Part shown: piece by piece, positions 32,865-40,047 of the stretch | Numbering within the stretch: position 1 is the stretch's first letter | Layout: every line of letters starts with the position of its first letter | Source: Planctomycetota bacterium | Lineage (GTDB): Bacteria > Planctomycetota > UBA1135 > UBA2386 | DNA length: 40,047 bases | Reading direction: 5' to 3' | NCBI GenBank assembly: GCA_020425925.1 | Contig: JAGQRB010000534.1 | Location: forward strand, 64,064 to 104,110 | Translations under genes and position numbers: made by a program | The notes under the pieces: model-generated | Seen by the model: the letters and a program-made list of their open reading frames with translations, nothing else | The model's database searches: none | Told to the model about the DNA's origin: nothing

Positions 32865-33717
32865 AGTGGCGGCTCGCGACGCGCTTGCGACGCGAGCCGC
32901 TGCGCTCCTCGCCGAACTCGCGCGACATCACCGCGCAGAGCTTGTCGAGCGCCTGCTGTTCCATCTGGCGGACGCGCTCGCGGGTGAGACCGAAGCGCTT
33001 GCCGATCGCCTTCAAGGTCATCGGCTCGGCGGTGTCGATGCCGAACCGCAGCTTCAGGATCTTCGCCTCGCGCTGTTCGAGCTTCTCGAGCAGCTCGCGC
33101 ATGCGTTCGATCTCCATCGCCGCCAGGATCTGCTCCTCGGGCGGCGCCACCCGCGCGTCCTCGAGCGTATCGGAGACCGAGGAGCTGTCCTCGCTCATCG
33201 AGTGGACCGGTTGCGAGTTCGCGAGCACGGTCTCGCGCACGACGTTCCAGTTGTTCTCCGGCAGCTCGAGCTCCTCGGCGACCTCGGCCGTGGTCGCCCG
33301 CCGGCCGAGGCGGTAGTTGAGCTCCATCGCGGTCGCCTTCCAGCGCGACACGATCTCGGCCATGTAGGACGGCACGCGCACGGTCTTGACCGTGTTGACC
33401 AGCGACCGGCGGATGCCTTGTTTGATCCACCAGGTCGCGTAGGTCGAGAAGCGGCAACCGGCATCGGGGTCGAACTTCTCGACCGCCTTCATCAGGCCGA
33501 TGTTGCCCTCCTCGATCAGGTCCATGAACGACAGGCCGCGGTTGACGTAGTTTTTCGCGATCGAGACCACGAGCCGGAGGTTGGCACGGATCATGTGCTC
33601 GCGCGCCTGCATGTCGCCCTGCTGTACCCGCGTGCTGAGCTCGATCTCCTGTTCGGGCGTCAGCAGGGGGACTTCGTTGATGTCGGCCAGATACGTGTCG
33701 AGCCCGTGATCCCTCAT
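32863..33717 (-). CDS. RpoD/SigA-family RNA polymerase sigma factor (region 1.2 to 4)
   Basis: A 284-residue sigma-70 protein with a full region 1.2 start ([18 protein letters not shown]). Region 2 follows ([30 protein letters not shown], then the -10 recognition and melting helix [15 protein letters not shown]), then region 3. Region 4 has LKLRFGI and the [20 protein letters not shown]. It lacks the long acidic region 1.1 of primary sigma factors, so it may be a primary-like or group 2 sigma. A strong hairpin lies just upstream of the start (see 33724-33748). The final codons form part of a large inverted repeat (32869-32900). Confidence 0.93.
   Translation of the reverse strand: MRDHGLDTYLADINEVPLLTPEQEIELSTRVQQGDMQAREHMIRANLRLVVSIAKNYVNRGLSFMDLIEEGNIGLMKAVEKFDPDAGCRFSTYATWWIKQGIRRSLVNTVKTVRVPSYMAEIVSRWKATAMELNYRLGRRATTAEVAEELELPENNWNVVRETVLANSQPVHSMSEDSSSVSDTLEDARVAPPEEQILAAMEIERMRELLEKLEQREAKILKLRFGIDTAEPMTLKAIGKRFGLTRERVRQMEQQALDKLCAVMSREFGEERSGSRRKRVASRH
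32869..32900. repeat. large inverted repeat in the 3' end of the sigma-factor gene
   Basis: Arms GCGGCTCGCG-a-CGC and GCG-a-CGCGAGCCGC give thirteen base pairs with one A/A mismatch and a GCTT loop, inside the codons for the last residues of the sigma factor ([10 protein letters not shown] region). In the minus-strand mRNA it could act as a 3' terminator-like or stabilising structure. Confidence 0.6.
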
Positions 33718-33723
33718 GGCAGT

Positions 33724-33748
33724 CTCTCTCGTGTGGGTTGCGAGAGAG
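33724..33748 (-). promoter_or_regulatory. leader hairpin overlapping the ribosome binding site of the sigma-factor gene
   Basis: On the minus strand the leader reads CTCTCTCG-caacccaca-CGAGAGAG. This is an eight-pair perfect stem with a nine-base loop, ending six bases before the ATG at 33717. The 3' arm GAGAGAG is the only purine-rich Shine-Dalgarno candidate, so folding would hide it. This is the layout of an RNA thermometer or a protein-bound translational operator. Confidence 0.45.
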
Positions 33749-33814
33749 GTATCGACCCCGTTGCCGACTTCCTCGCCAGTCGGTGGTCGCGTCGTATCGA
33801 ATCGGGACCTCGAT

Positions 33815-33820
33815 TAGACT
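33815..33820 (+). promoter_or_regulatory. possible -10 element (TAGACT) of the SGNH gene
   Basis: TAGACT ends six bases before the ATG at 33827, a spacing at which transcription would begin at the start codon (leaderless). It is identical to the hexamer before the gene at 7409. Confidence 0.25.
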
Positions 33821-33826
33821 GTCGCG

Positions 33827-35110
33827 ATGAAGGACCGCGCCTCGGAACCGGAGTCCACTGCGCGCAGAAGGCGCCGGCTGCCTCGCGCCATCGCCGTCGC
33901 GTTCGGCGGCGCGGCCGCCCTGTTCGGCCTGCTCGCCGTGCCACTCTGGGCCGAGTGGACGCTGGCGCTGGCCCCGCTGGATCCCACCGACTGGCTGCCG
34001 CTCGGCCTGATCACGGCCGTCTTCGTCGGACTCGGGCTGACGCTGTGGCGCTCGCGGTCGCCGCGCCTGGCCGCCCTGATGTTGCCGCTGCTCATGTTCG
34101 CCGGGCTCGAGACCGCGGCGCGGCTGTGGCTGCGGTTCGCCGGCTCGAACGAGGCCCGCGCCGAATCAGTCGCACTCGCCGATCGGACCTACCCCGGACG
34201 CGCGGCCTTCGTCGGGCACCCGTTCCTGCAGTTCACCGGCCGACCGGATCGGCGGCTCGCGGGCGCGGACGTGCTCGGCAAGTCGCGGTTCAACAACCTC
34301 GGTTTCATCAGTCCGGACGCCGGCCCGATCAAGCCGGCCGATGTCGTGCGCATCGCGTTCATCGGCGGCTCGACGACCGCGACCGGCTACTACTGGCAGT
34401 GTCAACGCCGCCTCGCGGAGCTCGGCAAGGAGGCGAAGTCGGGTCGGCGCTTCGAGTGCCTCAGCTTCGCGCTCGGCTTCTACACCTCGACGCATTCGAC
34501 GGTGAACTTCGTCCTCAACGTGCGCGACTACGCTCCGGACTACGTCGTCTTCCTGCACGGCTGGAACGACCTGCGCGCGCTCGGCCGCGCCGATGACTTC
34601 CGCGGTGACTACGCCCACGCCTACCGCCCGTTCGAGCTGCCGCCGATCCGCGATGCGTTGCTGATCCGCGGCAGCGTCATCTACCGCTACCTCGCCGCCC
34701 GCATCGCGCCGACGCCGCGATGGGCGGATCTCGGCGCGGCAACGCTACGGCCGCATCCGGCGGGCGGCGCGTGGGATCGGCTCGAGGCGACCTACCTCCG
34801 CAACGTCGACACGATCGTGACGCTGGCGCACGCCGCCGGGATCGTGCCGGTCCTCGTCACCCAGGCGCATTCGACCGACCCGGCGATCGGGCTCGCGGCC
34901 GACGCCGAGGGGATCGGCCGAATGGCCGCGCGGTTGCGCGAGGCGGCGCGAGGCTACGGCGACGGCGTCGTGTTCGTCGACCTCGACGCCGAGACCACCG
35001 GCATCCACGACGAGTTCTTCAAGGACGTCGGCCACCACAACGCCGCCGGCATCGAGTTCAAGGGCCAACGCGTCGCCGAGGCGATCTGGGCGCACTGGTC
35101 AGGACACTGA
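33827..35110 (+). CDS. membrane-anchored SGNH/GDSL-like hydrolase
   Basis: A 427-residue protein. Three N-terminal hydrophobic helices (about 22-42, 57-73 and 80-97) precede a large SGNH-fold domain. Catalytic blocks: the nucleophile Ser182 in IAFIGGSTT, the oxyanion Asn247 in FLHGWND, and Asp400/His403 in DVGHHN. The fold suits O-acyl esterases or transferases that act on envelope glycans. It is convergent with DUF5989/SxtJ/carbamoyltransferase and partnered by a second SGNH protein on the other side of that cassette, so both may work on the same carbamoylated substrate. Confidence 0.82.
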   Translation: MKDRASEPESTARRRRRLPRAIAVAFGGAAALFGLLAVPLWAEWTLALAPLDPTDWLPLGLITAVFVGLGLTLWRSRSPRLAALMLPLLMFAGLETAARLWLRFAGSNEARAESVALADRTYPGRAAFVGHPFLQFTGRPDRRLAGADVLGKSRFNNLGFISPDAGPIKPADVVRIAFIGGSTTATGYYWQCQRRLAELGKEAKSGRRFECLSFALGFYTSTHSTVNFVLNVRDYAPDYVVFLHGWNDLRALGRADDFRGDYAHAYRPFELPPIRDALLIRGSVIYRYLAARIAPTPRWADLGAATLRPHPAGGAWDRLEATYLRNVDTIVTLAHAAGIVPVLVTQAHSTDPAIGLAADAEGIGRMAARLREAARGYGDGVVFVDLDAETTGIHDEFFKDVGHHNAAGIEFKGQRVAEAIWAHWSGH

Positions 35111-35124
35111 TCGGCGCGCCGATC
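35109..35124. terminator. 16-bp perfect palindrome at a convergent junction
   Basis: GATCGGCGCGCCGATC overlaps the last two bases of the SGNH stop codon and fills the gap before the DUF5989 stop. It can form a six-pair stem with a CGCG loop. No U-tract follows. Confidence 0.4.
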
Positions 35125-35127
35125 GGG

Positions 35128-35346
35128 CTACATCAGCGCGTAGATGAACGGCGCCACGCCGGTCGCACCGAGCACGAGCAGGATGCCGAGCAGGCCGAAC
35201 ACGATCAGGATCGGCGTCAGCCACCAGACCTTGTTCTCGGACATGAACTGGACGAACTCCGAGACGATGCCGCGGTCTTCGCCGCCGGCGGCCTGCAGGA
35301 ACTCGTCCTCGTGGTCCTTGCTCTGCTTGTCCTGGTTCTCGTTCAT
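35128..35346 (-). CDS. DUF5989 family small membrane protein
   Basis: A 72-residue protein. A charged N-terminal tail is followed by the family signature SEFVQFMSENKVWWLTPILIVFGLLG (named as a block from residue 29) and one membrane helix, ending in the characteristic GVAPFIYALM. DUF5989 proteins are almost always found beside SxtJ and carbamoyltransferases. Their function is unknown. The ATG lies nine bases after the SxtJ stop. The stop is TAG. Confidence 0.93.
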   Translation of the reverse strand: MNENQDKQSKDHEDEFLQAAGGEDRGIVSEFVQFMSENKVWWLTPILIVFGLLGILLVLGATGVAPFIYALM

Positions 35347-35355
35347 GGTTCGGTC

Positions 35356-35784
35356 TCAGTATAGCTTGAAGTAGCTCGCGGGGCTGCGCGCCGGACCGCG
35401 ATCGTGCCAGTAGGAGCGCGCTTTGGGATCCGGCTTTCGGCCCATGGCATCGCGCCCGATCAGCCGGAAGACCAGCCCGATCGGGGTCATGACGAGGTAG
35501 AAGATCACCGCCATCAGCACGTGCGACAGCACGAAGCCGATCGGCAGCGCCACGATCATGAGCACGACGTAGACCGCGCGGGTCAACGGTCGGAAGCCGG
35601 CCAGGAACAGCACCAGCTGCAGCACCCCGACGCCGAGCGCGATCAGCACCGCCGGGTGCCCGAACGCCCAGCCGAGGCCGCAGAAGCGCAGCACGACGAG
35701 GGCGATCAGCGGCAGGCCGACGACCGCGATGAAGGCGAACTGCTGGAGCTGTCGCTTCGGGGGATCGAGATCGAGCTTGAACAT
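35356..35784 (-). CDS. SxtJ family membrane protein
   Basis: A 142-residue protein with four hydrophobic segments (about 17-33, 44-63, 68-85 and 90-107) and a C-terminal cytoplasmic tail ending in RSYWHDRGPARSPASYFKLY. The GRKP...SYW...RGP ending is typical of SxtJ. The family was named from the saxitoxin cluster, where its role is unassigned. It is 22 bases after the carbamoyltransferase and nine bases before DUF5989, so the three are one operon. It may anchor or gate the carbamoylation reaction at the membrane. Confidence 0.9.
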   Translation of the reverse strand: MFKLDLDPPKRQLQQFAFIAVVGLPLIALVVLRFCGLGWAFGHPAVLIALGVGVLQLVLFLAGFRPLTRAVYVVLMIVALPIGFVLSHVLMAVIFYLVMTPIGLVFRLIGRDAMGRKPDPKARSYWHDRGPARSPASYFKLY

Positions 35785-35806
35785 GGCTTCTGGGGGGCCC
35801 GGGCGA

Positions 35807-37639
35807 TCAGTCGAGCGCGAACGCCGACAAGTACTTCTCGCGGTCGACCTCGGGCAGCTTCTGCTGCGCGACGCGGCGGATGACGAAGTTCTCGAGCACG
35901 AGGACGTCCATCTCCGTGCCGAGGAAGCAGCGCAGCGCGTCCTGCGGCGTGCAGACGATCGGCTCGCCGCGAACGTTGAAACTGGTATTGATGAGCACCG
36001 GGCAACCGGTGCGTTGCTTGAAGCGCTGCATCATCGCGGCGAGCCGCGGATTGCGCTCCCGGTCGACGGTCTGCAGGCGCGCCGAGTAATCGACGTGGGT
36101 CACGGCCGGGATCACCGAGCGCAGCTGCTTGAGCTTGTCGAGGCCCTTCAGACCGGGCTCGACCTGCTTGCGCTTCTCGCCGCGCACCGGCGCGACGATC
36201 AGCATGTAGGGGCTGTCGTGGCTCGGCTCGATCTCGAAGTACTCGCTCGCGTCCTCGCGCAGCACGATCGGCGCGAACGGCCGGAACGACTCGCGGAACT
36301 TGATCTTGAGGTTCATCACGCTCTGCATCTTCGGCGAGCGCGCGTCGCCGATGATGCTGCGCGAGCCGAGCGCGCGCGGGCCGAACTCCATCGGCCCCTG
36401 GAACCAGCCGATGACGTTCTCCTCCTCGATGAGCTCGGCAACGCGATCGGCGAGCTCCTCCTCGCTGCCGCACTCCTCGAAGACGACGTCCTCGCCCTTC
36501 AGGAACGCGCGGATGTCGCCGCTGTCGTATTTCGGGCCGAGCAGGCTACCGCGCTGCGAATCCGTCGACTTGACGCTGCGCGGCTTGTTGAGCAGGTTGT
36601 GCCACACCATCTGCGCACAGCCGAGCGCGCCACCGGCATCGCCCGCGGCCGGCTGGATCCAGATCTTCTCGAACGGCCCCTCGCGCAGGATGACGCCGTT
36701 GCCGACGCAGTTGAGCGCGACGCCGCCGGCGAGGCAGAGGTTCTTCTTGCCGGTGATCTCGTGCGCGTGACGCACCGTGCGCAGCATCACGTCCTCGGTG
36801 ACCTTCTGCACCGACGCCGCGAGATCCATGTGCCGCTGCTCGAGCTGCGACTCGGGTCGCCGCGGATCCGAGCCGAAGAGCCGGTGGAACTTCGCGCTCG
36901 TCATCGTCAGACCCTGGCAGTAGTTGAAGTACGACTGGTCGAGCCGGTACGAACCGTCCTCCTTGAGGTCGATCAGATGGTCGCGGATCAGCTGCTCGTA
37001 GGTCGGTTCGCCGTAGGGCGCGAGCCCCATGAGCTTGTACTCGCCGCTGTTGACCTTGAAGCCGCAGTAGTAGGTGAACGCCGAGTAGAGCAGGCCGAGC
37101 GAGTGCGGGAACCGGATCTCCTCGAGCAGGCGGATCTTGTTGCCCTCGCCGACGCCGATCGAGGTCGTCGCCCACTCGCCGACGCCGTCCATCGTGACGA
37201 TCGCGGCCTCCTCGAACGGCGACGGGAAGAACGCCGACGCCGCATGGCTCTCGTGGTGCTCAGGGAAGACGTAGCGGTTCTTCGGCTTGCGGCCGAGGCT
37301 CTTGGTGAGCTGCCGCCGCATGTGCAGCTTCTGGCCGAGCCACATCGGCACCGCCTTGCTGAACGACTGCAGACCGACCGGCGCGAACGCGAGATACGTC
37401 TCGATCAGCCGGTGGAACTTGAGCATCGGCTTGTCGTAGAACGCGACGAAGTCGACGTCGTGCACCTCGATGCCGGCCATGTCGAGGCAGTACCGAACGG
37501 CGTTCGCGGGGAAGTCGGCGTCGTGCTTGCGGCGCGTGAAGCGCTCCTCCTGGACCGCCGCGACGATCTCGCCGTCGCAGAGCAGCGCGGCGGCCGAATC
37601 GTGGTAGTAGGCCGAGATGCCGAGAACGTAGGTAGGCAT
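35807..37639 (-). CDS. O-carbamoyltransferase (NodU/TobZ/SxtI family)
   Basis: A 610-residue enzyme of normal NodU/TobZ length. The N-terminal ASKHA-like domain starts MPTYVLGISAYYHDSAA, with His motif HHESH at residues 128-132 and MDGVGEW nearby. The C-terminal YrdC-like part has GPRALGSRSIIGDAR, the SFRPFAP segment and NTSFNVRGEPIV. This class makes carbamoyl-adenylate from carbamoyl phosphate and ATP and moves the carbamoyl group to a hydroxyl. The ATG at 37639 lacks a Shine-Dalgarno; an in-frame ATG 18 bases upstream adds MLLAPP. It is probably cytoplasmic and works with the membrane proteins SxtJ and DUF5989. Confidence 0.93.
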   Translation of the reverse strand: MPTYVLGISAYYHDSAAALLCDGEIVAAVQEERFTRRKHDADFPANAVRYCLDMAGIEVHDVDFVAFYDKPMLKFHRLIETYLAFAPVGLQSFSKAVPMWLGQKLHMRRQLTKSLGRKPKNRYVFPEHHESHAASAFFPSPFEEAAIVTMDGVGEWATTSIGVGEGNKIRLLEEIRFPHSLGLLYSAFTYYCGFKVNSGEYKLMGLAPYGEPTYEQLIRDHLIDLKEDGSYRLDQSYFNYCQGLTMTSAKFHRLFGSDPRRPESQLEQRHMDLAASVQKVTEDVMLRTVRHAHEITGKKNLCLAGGVALNCVGNGVILREGPFEKIWIQPAAGDAGGALGCAQMVWHNLLNKPRSVKSTDSQRGSLLGPKYDSGDIRAFLKGEDVVFEECGSEEELADRVAELIEEENVIGWFQGPMEFGPRALGSRSIIGDARSPKMQSVMNLKIKFRESFRPFAPIVLREDASEYFEIEPSHDSPYMLIVAPVRGEKRKQVEPGLKGLDKLKQLRSVIPAVTHVDYSARLQTVDRERNPRLAAMMQRFKQRTGCPVLINTSFNVRGEPIVCTPQDALRCFLGTEMDVLVLENFVIRRVAQQKLPEVDREKYLSAFALD

Positions 37640-37697
37640 TGGGGGGGCGAGAAGCATAGCCCGCACCGCTAAGCTGCCAACACCGCGAGCGAGCTCG

Positions 37698-38954
37698 ATG
37701 TCCAAAACCAAGAAACGCCTGGCGCTGCTCGGCGCGACCACGCTGATCGTGGGCCTGCTGACGGAATTCGGCTATCGCGCGCTGCGAAGGGACGAACAAC
37801 CCCTCATGCATTTCCGCGACGGCGCACGCAACGTCGTGCCCGACAAGCCGTCGGCCGAAGAGGATCTCGCGTTCCGGATGCAGATCCAGGTGCCGTGGCC
37901 GCGCGCCGGACTGCCGCCGTCGATCCCGACGACGCCGCGTCCGGGCGAGACCGCGGCGTGGTTCGGCACGGGCTATGACATGCCGCGCGACAACGTGCTC
38001 GGCAACGTGACCTGGAAGCCGAATTCGCGCTTCTACCTCTGCTATCGCGGTCCGCAGCAGCCCTACTTCGACACCGACGGCTGCGTCGAGTTCCGCTTCA
38101 ACCGCTTCGGCATGCGCGAGCGCGACGACCTGCAGCTGGCCAAGCCGGGCGGCGTGCGCCGTGTGGTCTGCCTCGGCGACTCGTTCACGCTCGGCTGGGG
38201 TGTGCGCCGCGAACACAACTGGCCGGTGCTGGTCGAGCAGGAGCTGCAGCAACGCTGGCCGAACGTGCAGGTGCTGAACTGCGGCGGCACGGGATCGGCG
38301 TACGTCGACGAGTACGAGCTCGCGCTGCGCCACCGCCACGGTCGGTTCGCACCCGATCTCGTGCTCGTCACGCTCTGCCTCAACGACCTGCTGGTGACCA
38401 ACGGCAAGCTCTGCCAGTTCCGCACCGCGGCGCTGCCCGACGCGGACCTGCCCGCCGACGCGCACAGCTGGTGGATGGCCTCGCGCCTGCTGCACGACCT
38501 CGCGCGCCGGCTCGCGGCGCCGCACGCGCTCGATCTCGACCCCGACCGCGACTGGGTCGGTGAGCTCATGGCACTGCCGGCGGATCACCTCTGGTACCGC
38601 AACAAGCTCGAGACGCCCGCGGTCTACTGGACCGGGGGCACGCCGCAGAAGGCGCTGATCGGCATCCGCGACTGGTGCCGCGAGCACGAGGCGCAGGCCG
38701 CGGTCGTGGTCTGGCCACTGCTGCAGGGCCTCGGCGAGGGCAGGTTCTATCCGTTCACCGAGATGCACCGACTCGTCAGCGCGTTCTGCGAGCGCGAGGG
38801 CATCCCGTGCCTCGATCTGCTGCCGGTCCTGAAGGACGAACCGCAGGAGCAGCTCTGGGTCAGCCCGGCCGACATGCACCCGAACGAACACGCCCAGCAG
38901 CTCGTCTTCGCGACGATCGCCGCGTTCGTCGCCGACGGCCTGCGGCTCGAGTAG
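37698..38954 (+). CDS. membrane-anchored SGNH/GDSL hydrolase
   Basis: A 418-residue protein with one N-terminal membrane helix (about 8-22) and a mixed region, then an SGNH domain. Catalytic blocks: Ser162 in CLGDSFTLGWG, Asn229 in LCLND and Asp392/His394 in DMHPNEH. The domain resembles extracellular acyltransferase-like or esterase-like SGNH proteins associated with glycan modification. It is divergent from the carbamoyltransferase across 58 bp and is a partner of the SGNH protein at 33827, although the two share little sequence outside the motifs. The stop is TAG. Confidence 0.85.
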   Translation: MSKTKKRLALLGATTLIVGLLTEFGYRALRRDEQPLMHFRDGARNVVPDKPSAEEDLAFRMQIQVPWPRAGLPPSIPTTPRPGETAAWFGTGYDMPRDNVLGNVTWKPNSRFYLCYRGPQQPYFDTDGCVEFRFNRFGMRERDDLQLAKPGGVRRVVCLGDSFTLGWGVRREHNWPVLVEQELQQRWPNVQVLNCGGTGSAYVDEYELALRHRHGRFAPDLVLVTLCLNDLLVTNGKLCQFRTAALPDADLPADAHSWWMASRLLHDLARRLAAPHALDLDPDRDWVGELMALPADHLWYRNKLETPAVYWTGGTPQKALIGIRDWCREHEAQAAVVVWPLLQGLGEGRFYPFTEMHRLVSAFCEREGIPCLDLLPVLKDEPQEQLWVSPADMHPNEHAQQLVFATIAAFVADGLRLE

Positions 38955-39015
38955 CGGTTCGACCGGATTCCGGCAGCTCGCGGTCACGCCGCCACCCGCG
39001 CTGCGATCCCCAGGC

Positions 39016-39021
39016 TACCGT
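39016..39021 (+). promoter_or_regulatory. possible -10 element (TACCGT) of the kinase gene
   Basis: TACCGT ends seven bases before the ATG at 39029, again a leaderless-type spacing. No clear -35 is seen in the upstream 74-bp gap. Confidence 0.2.
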
Positions 39022-39028
39022 GTCCGCC

Positions 39029-40047
39029 ATGGCCGAATCCGAAGACCGCGAAGCCTACCTTGCGCGCTGCATCGACTCGGCGCTGCACGACGACGAGGCG
39101 GCGTTCGAGCGCCTGTGCGATGCGCGGCCGGAGCTCGCCGCCGAGGCCCGGCGTCGGGTCGCGAGCCTCCGGGCCGCGGGCCTCCTGAGCCTCGCCGCCG
39201 CCGACCGGCTGCCGGCCAGTCTCGGTCGCTATCGCGTGCTCTCGCGTATCGGCAGCGGCGGCATGGGAACGGTCTACCTCGCCGAGCAGCCCGAGCTCGG
39301 TCGCCAGGTCGCGCTCAAGGTCGTGCGTTCGGAGCAGCTCTACTTCCCCGGCGCCCGCGAGCGCTTCCAGCGCGAGATCGAGGCCATCGCGCGGCTGCAG
39401 GTGCCGGGGGTCGTGCCGATCCTCGACGTCGGCGCCGCGGACGGCGTTCCGTACTACGCGATGGAACACCTTCCCGGCATCGACCTCGGGCAGCTGCTGG
39501 CGCGAACGCGTGAGCTCGGCGATTCGTCGTTCGCGGCGGTCCTCGCGGCCGAACCCGCTGCCGCGGCGCCGCGCACTCCCGACAGCAACCTGTTCGAGGG
39601 CGGCGCAGTGCACGTCGCGGCCCGCATCGCGATGCGGCTGGCGCGGACGGTCGCACGAATCCACGAGCACGGCATCGTGCACCGCGACCTCAAGCCTTCG
39701 AACGTGATGCTCGATCGCGACGGCCGCGTCACGATCGTCGATTTCGGCCTCGCCCATCTCGCCGATGCCGACGAGCTGACGCGCTCGGGCGCGCTGCTCG
39801 GATCGCTGCCGTACATGGCACCCGAACAGGTCCGCGGCGAGCGCGCCGCGATCGGACCCGCGACCGACATCTACGCCATCGGCCTCGTGCTGCACGAGCT
39901 GGTGTATCGCGAGCCGGCGTTCCGCGGCGACGATCAGGTCGAACTCGCACAGCGGATCGCGGCCGGCCGACGCCCGCGGCGGAACGGCCCGCGCGATCTC
40001 GAGACGATCATCGCCTGCGCGACCGATCCCGATCCGGCCCGGCGCTA
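39029..40047 (+). CDS. serine/threonine protein kinase, C-terminus cut by the window edge
   Basis: At least 339 codons are open to the right edge with no stop. A short N-terminal helical extension (residues 1-64) precedes the kinase domain. The glycine loop is at residues 75-83 (IGSGGMGTVY), the VALK lysine is Lys97, HRDLKPSN is at 218-225 (Asp220 catalytic), and DFG is at 238-240. MAPEQVRG marks the activation-segment end. A long insert of about 30 residues lies between the hinge and the helix before HRD. All catalytic residues are present, so it should be active. It resembles the PknB-like kinases abundant in planctomycetes; any sensor domain would be beyond the edge. Confidence 0.95.
   Translation, partial: MAESEDREAYLARCIDSALHDDEAAFERLCDARPELAAEARRRVASLRAAGLLSLAAADRLPASLGRYRVLSRIGSGGMGTVYLAEQPELGRQVALKVVRSEQLYFPGARERFQREIEAIARLQVPGVVPILDVGAADGVPYYAMEHLPGIDLGQLLARTRELGDSSFAAVLAAEPAAAAPRTPDSNLFEGGAVHVAARIAMRLARTVARIHEHGIVHRDLKPSNVMLDRDGRVTIVDFGLAHLADADELTRSGALLGSLPYMAPEQVRGERAAIGPATDIYAIGLVLHELVYREPAFRGDDQVELAQRIAAGRRPRRNGPRDLETIIACATDPDPARR

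Noticed and set aside
35729..37672. 647-codon plus-strand frame
   Set aside because: Antisense to the carbamoyltransferase, whose full set of motifs is present.

Overview
GC-rich chromosomal window with very tight gene packing: no gene-free stretch exceeds 300 bp, and the longest are 7182-7408 and 27428-27643. The family set (BatA/VWA protein, secreted alpha/alpha-toroid repeat proteins, PQQ-like propeller proteins, DUF3352- and DUF1570-like proteins, a Ser/Thr kinase with an N-terminal extension, a carbamoyltransferase/SxtJ/DUF5989 cassette) points to a member of Planctomycetota. That is an inference from gene content, since no rRNA or other phylogenetic marker was compared. Stops are TGA or TAG; no annotated gene ends in TAA. 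No tRNA, rRNA, IS element, phage gene or CRISPR array was seen.

Layout. 1-7181 (minus): a coupled envelope operon of PQQ/TPR protein, two tandem paralogous toroid proteins, a BatA-VWA membrane protein and the start of a further gene. 7409-9676 (plus): HEAT plus beta-propeller protein. 9687-17756 (minus): peptidase-MA-like protease, Bor-like lipoprotein, beta-CASP nuclease, alanine racemase, then LemA, SDR, TPR protein and an M48 membrane protease. 17838-20087 (plus): small exported protein and an unusual Glu/Pro-rich protein with a C-terminal membrane hairpin. 20101-23928 (minus): membrane protein, metallophosphoesterase and a large PIG-L deacetylase split by an in-frame TAG. 24057-25671 (plus): parA-parB with a consensus parS site inside parB. 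25729-27427 (minus): lipoprotein-like protein and a membrane-anchored cyclophilin. 27644-29714 (plus): HNH protein and a secreted protein. 29721-30863 (minus): hemW. 30976-32838 (plus): DUF3352-like exported protein. 32863-33717 (minus): RpoD-family sigma factor with a leader hairpin. 33827-38954: carbamoyltransferase, SxtJ and DUF5989 (minus) flanked by two SGNH hydrolases (plus). 39029-end: truncated Ser/Thr kinase.

How the genes work together. Most of the window concerns the cell envelope: secreted repeat proteins and propellers with a VWA scaffold, LemA with an M48 protease, alanine racemase for peptidoglycan, and a probable envelope-glycan O-carbamoylation module with acyl-esterase-like partners. 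ParA/ParB/parS mark a chromosome-segregation locus. The strongest candidates for undescribed biology are the toroid/VWA operon, the carbamoyltransferase-SxtJ-DUF5989-SGNH module, the Glu/Pro-rich membrane-tail protein, the TAG-split PIG-L gene and the sigma-factor leader hairpin.
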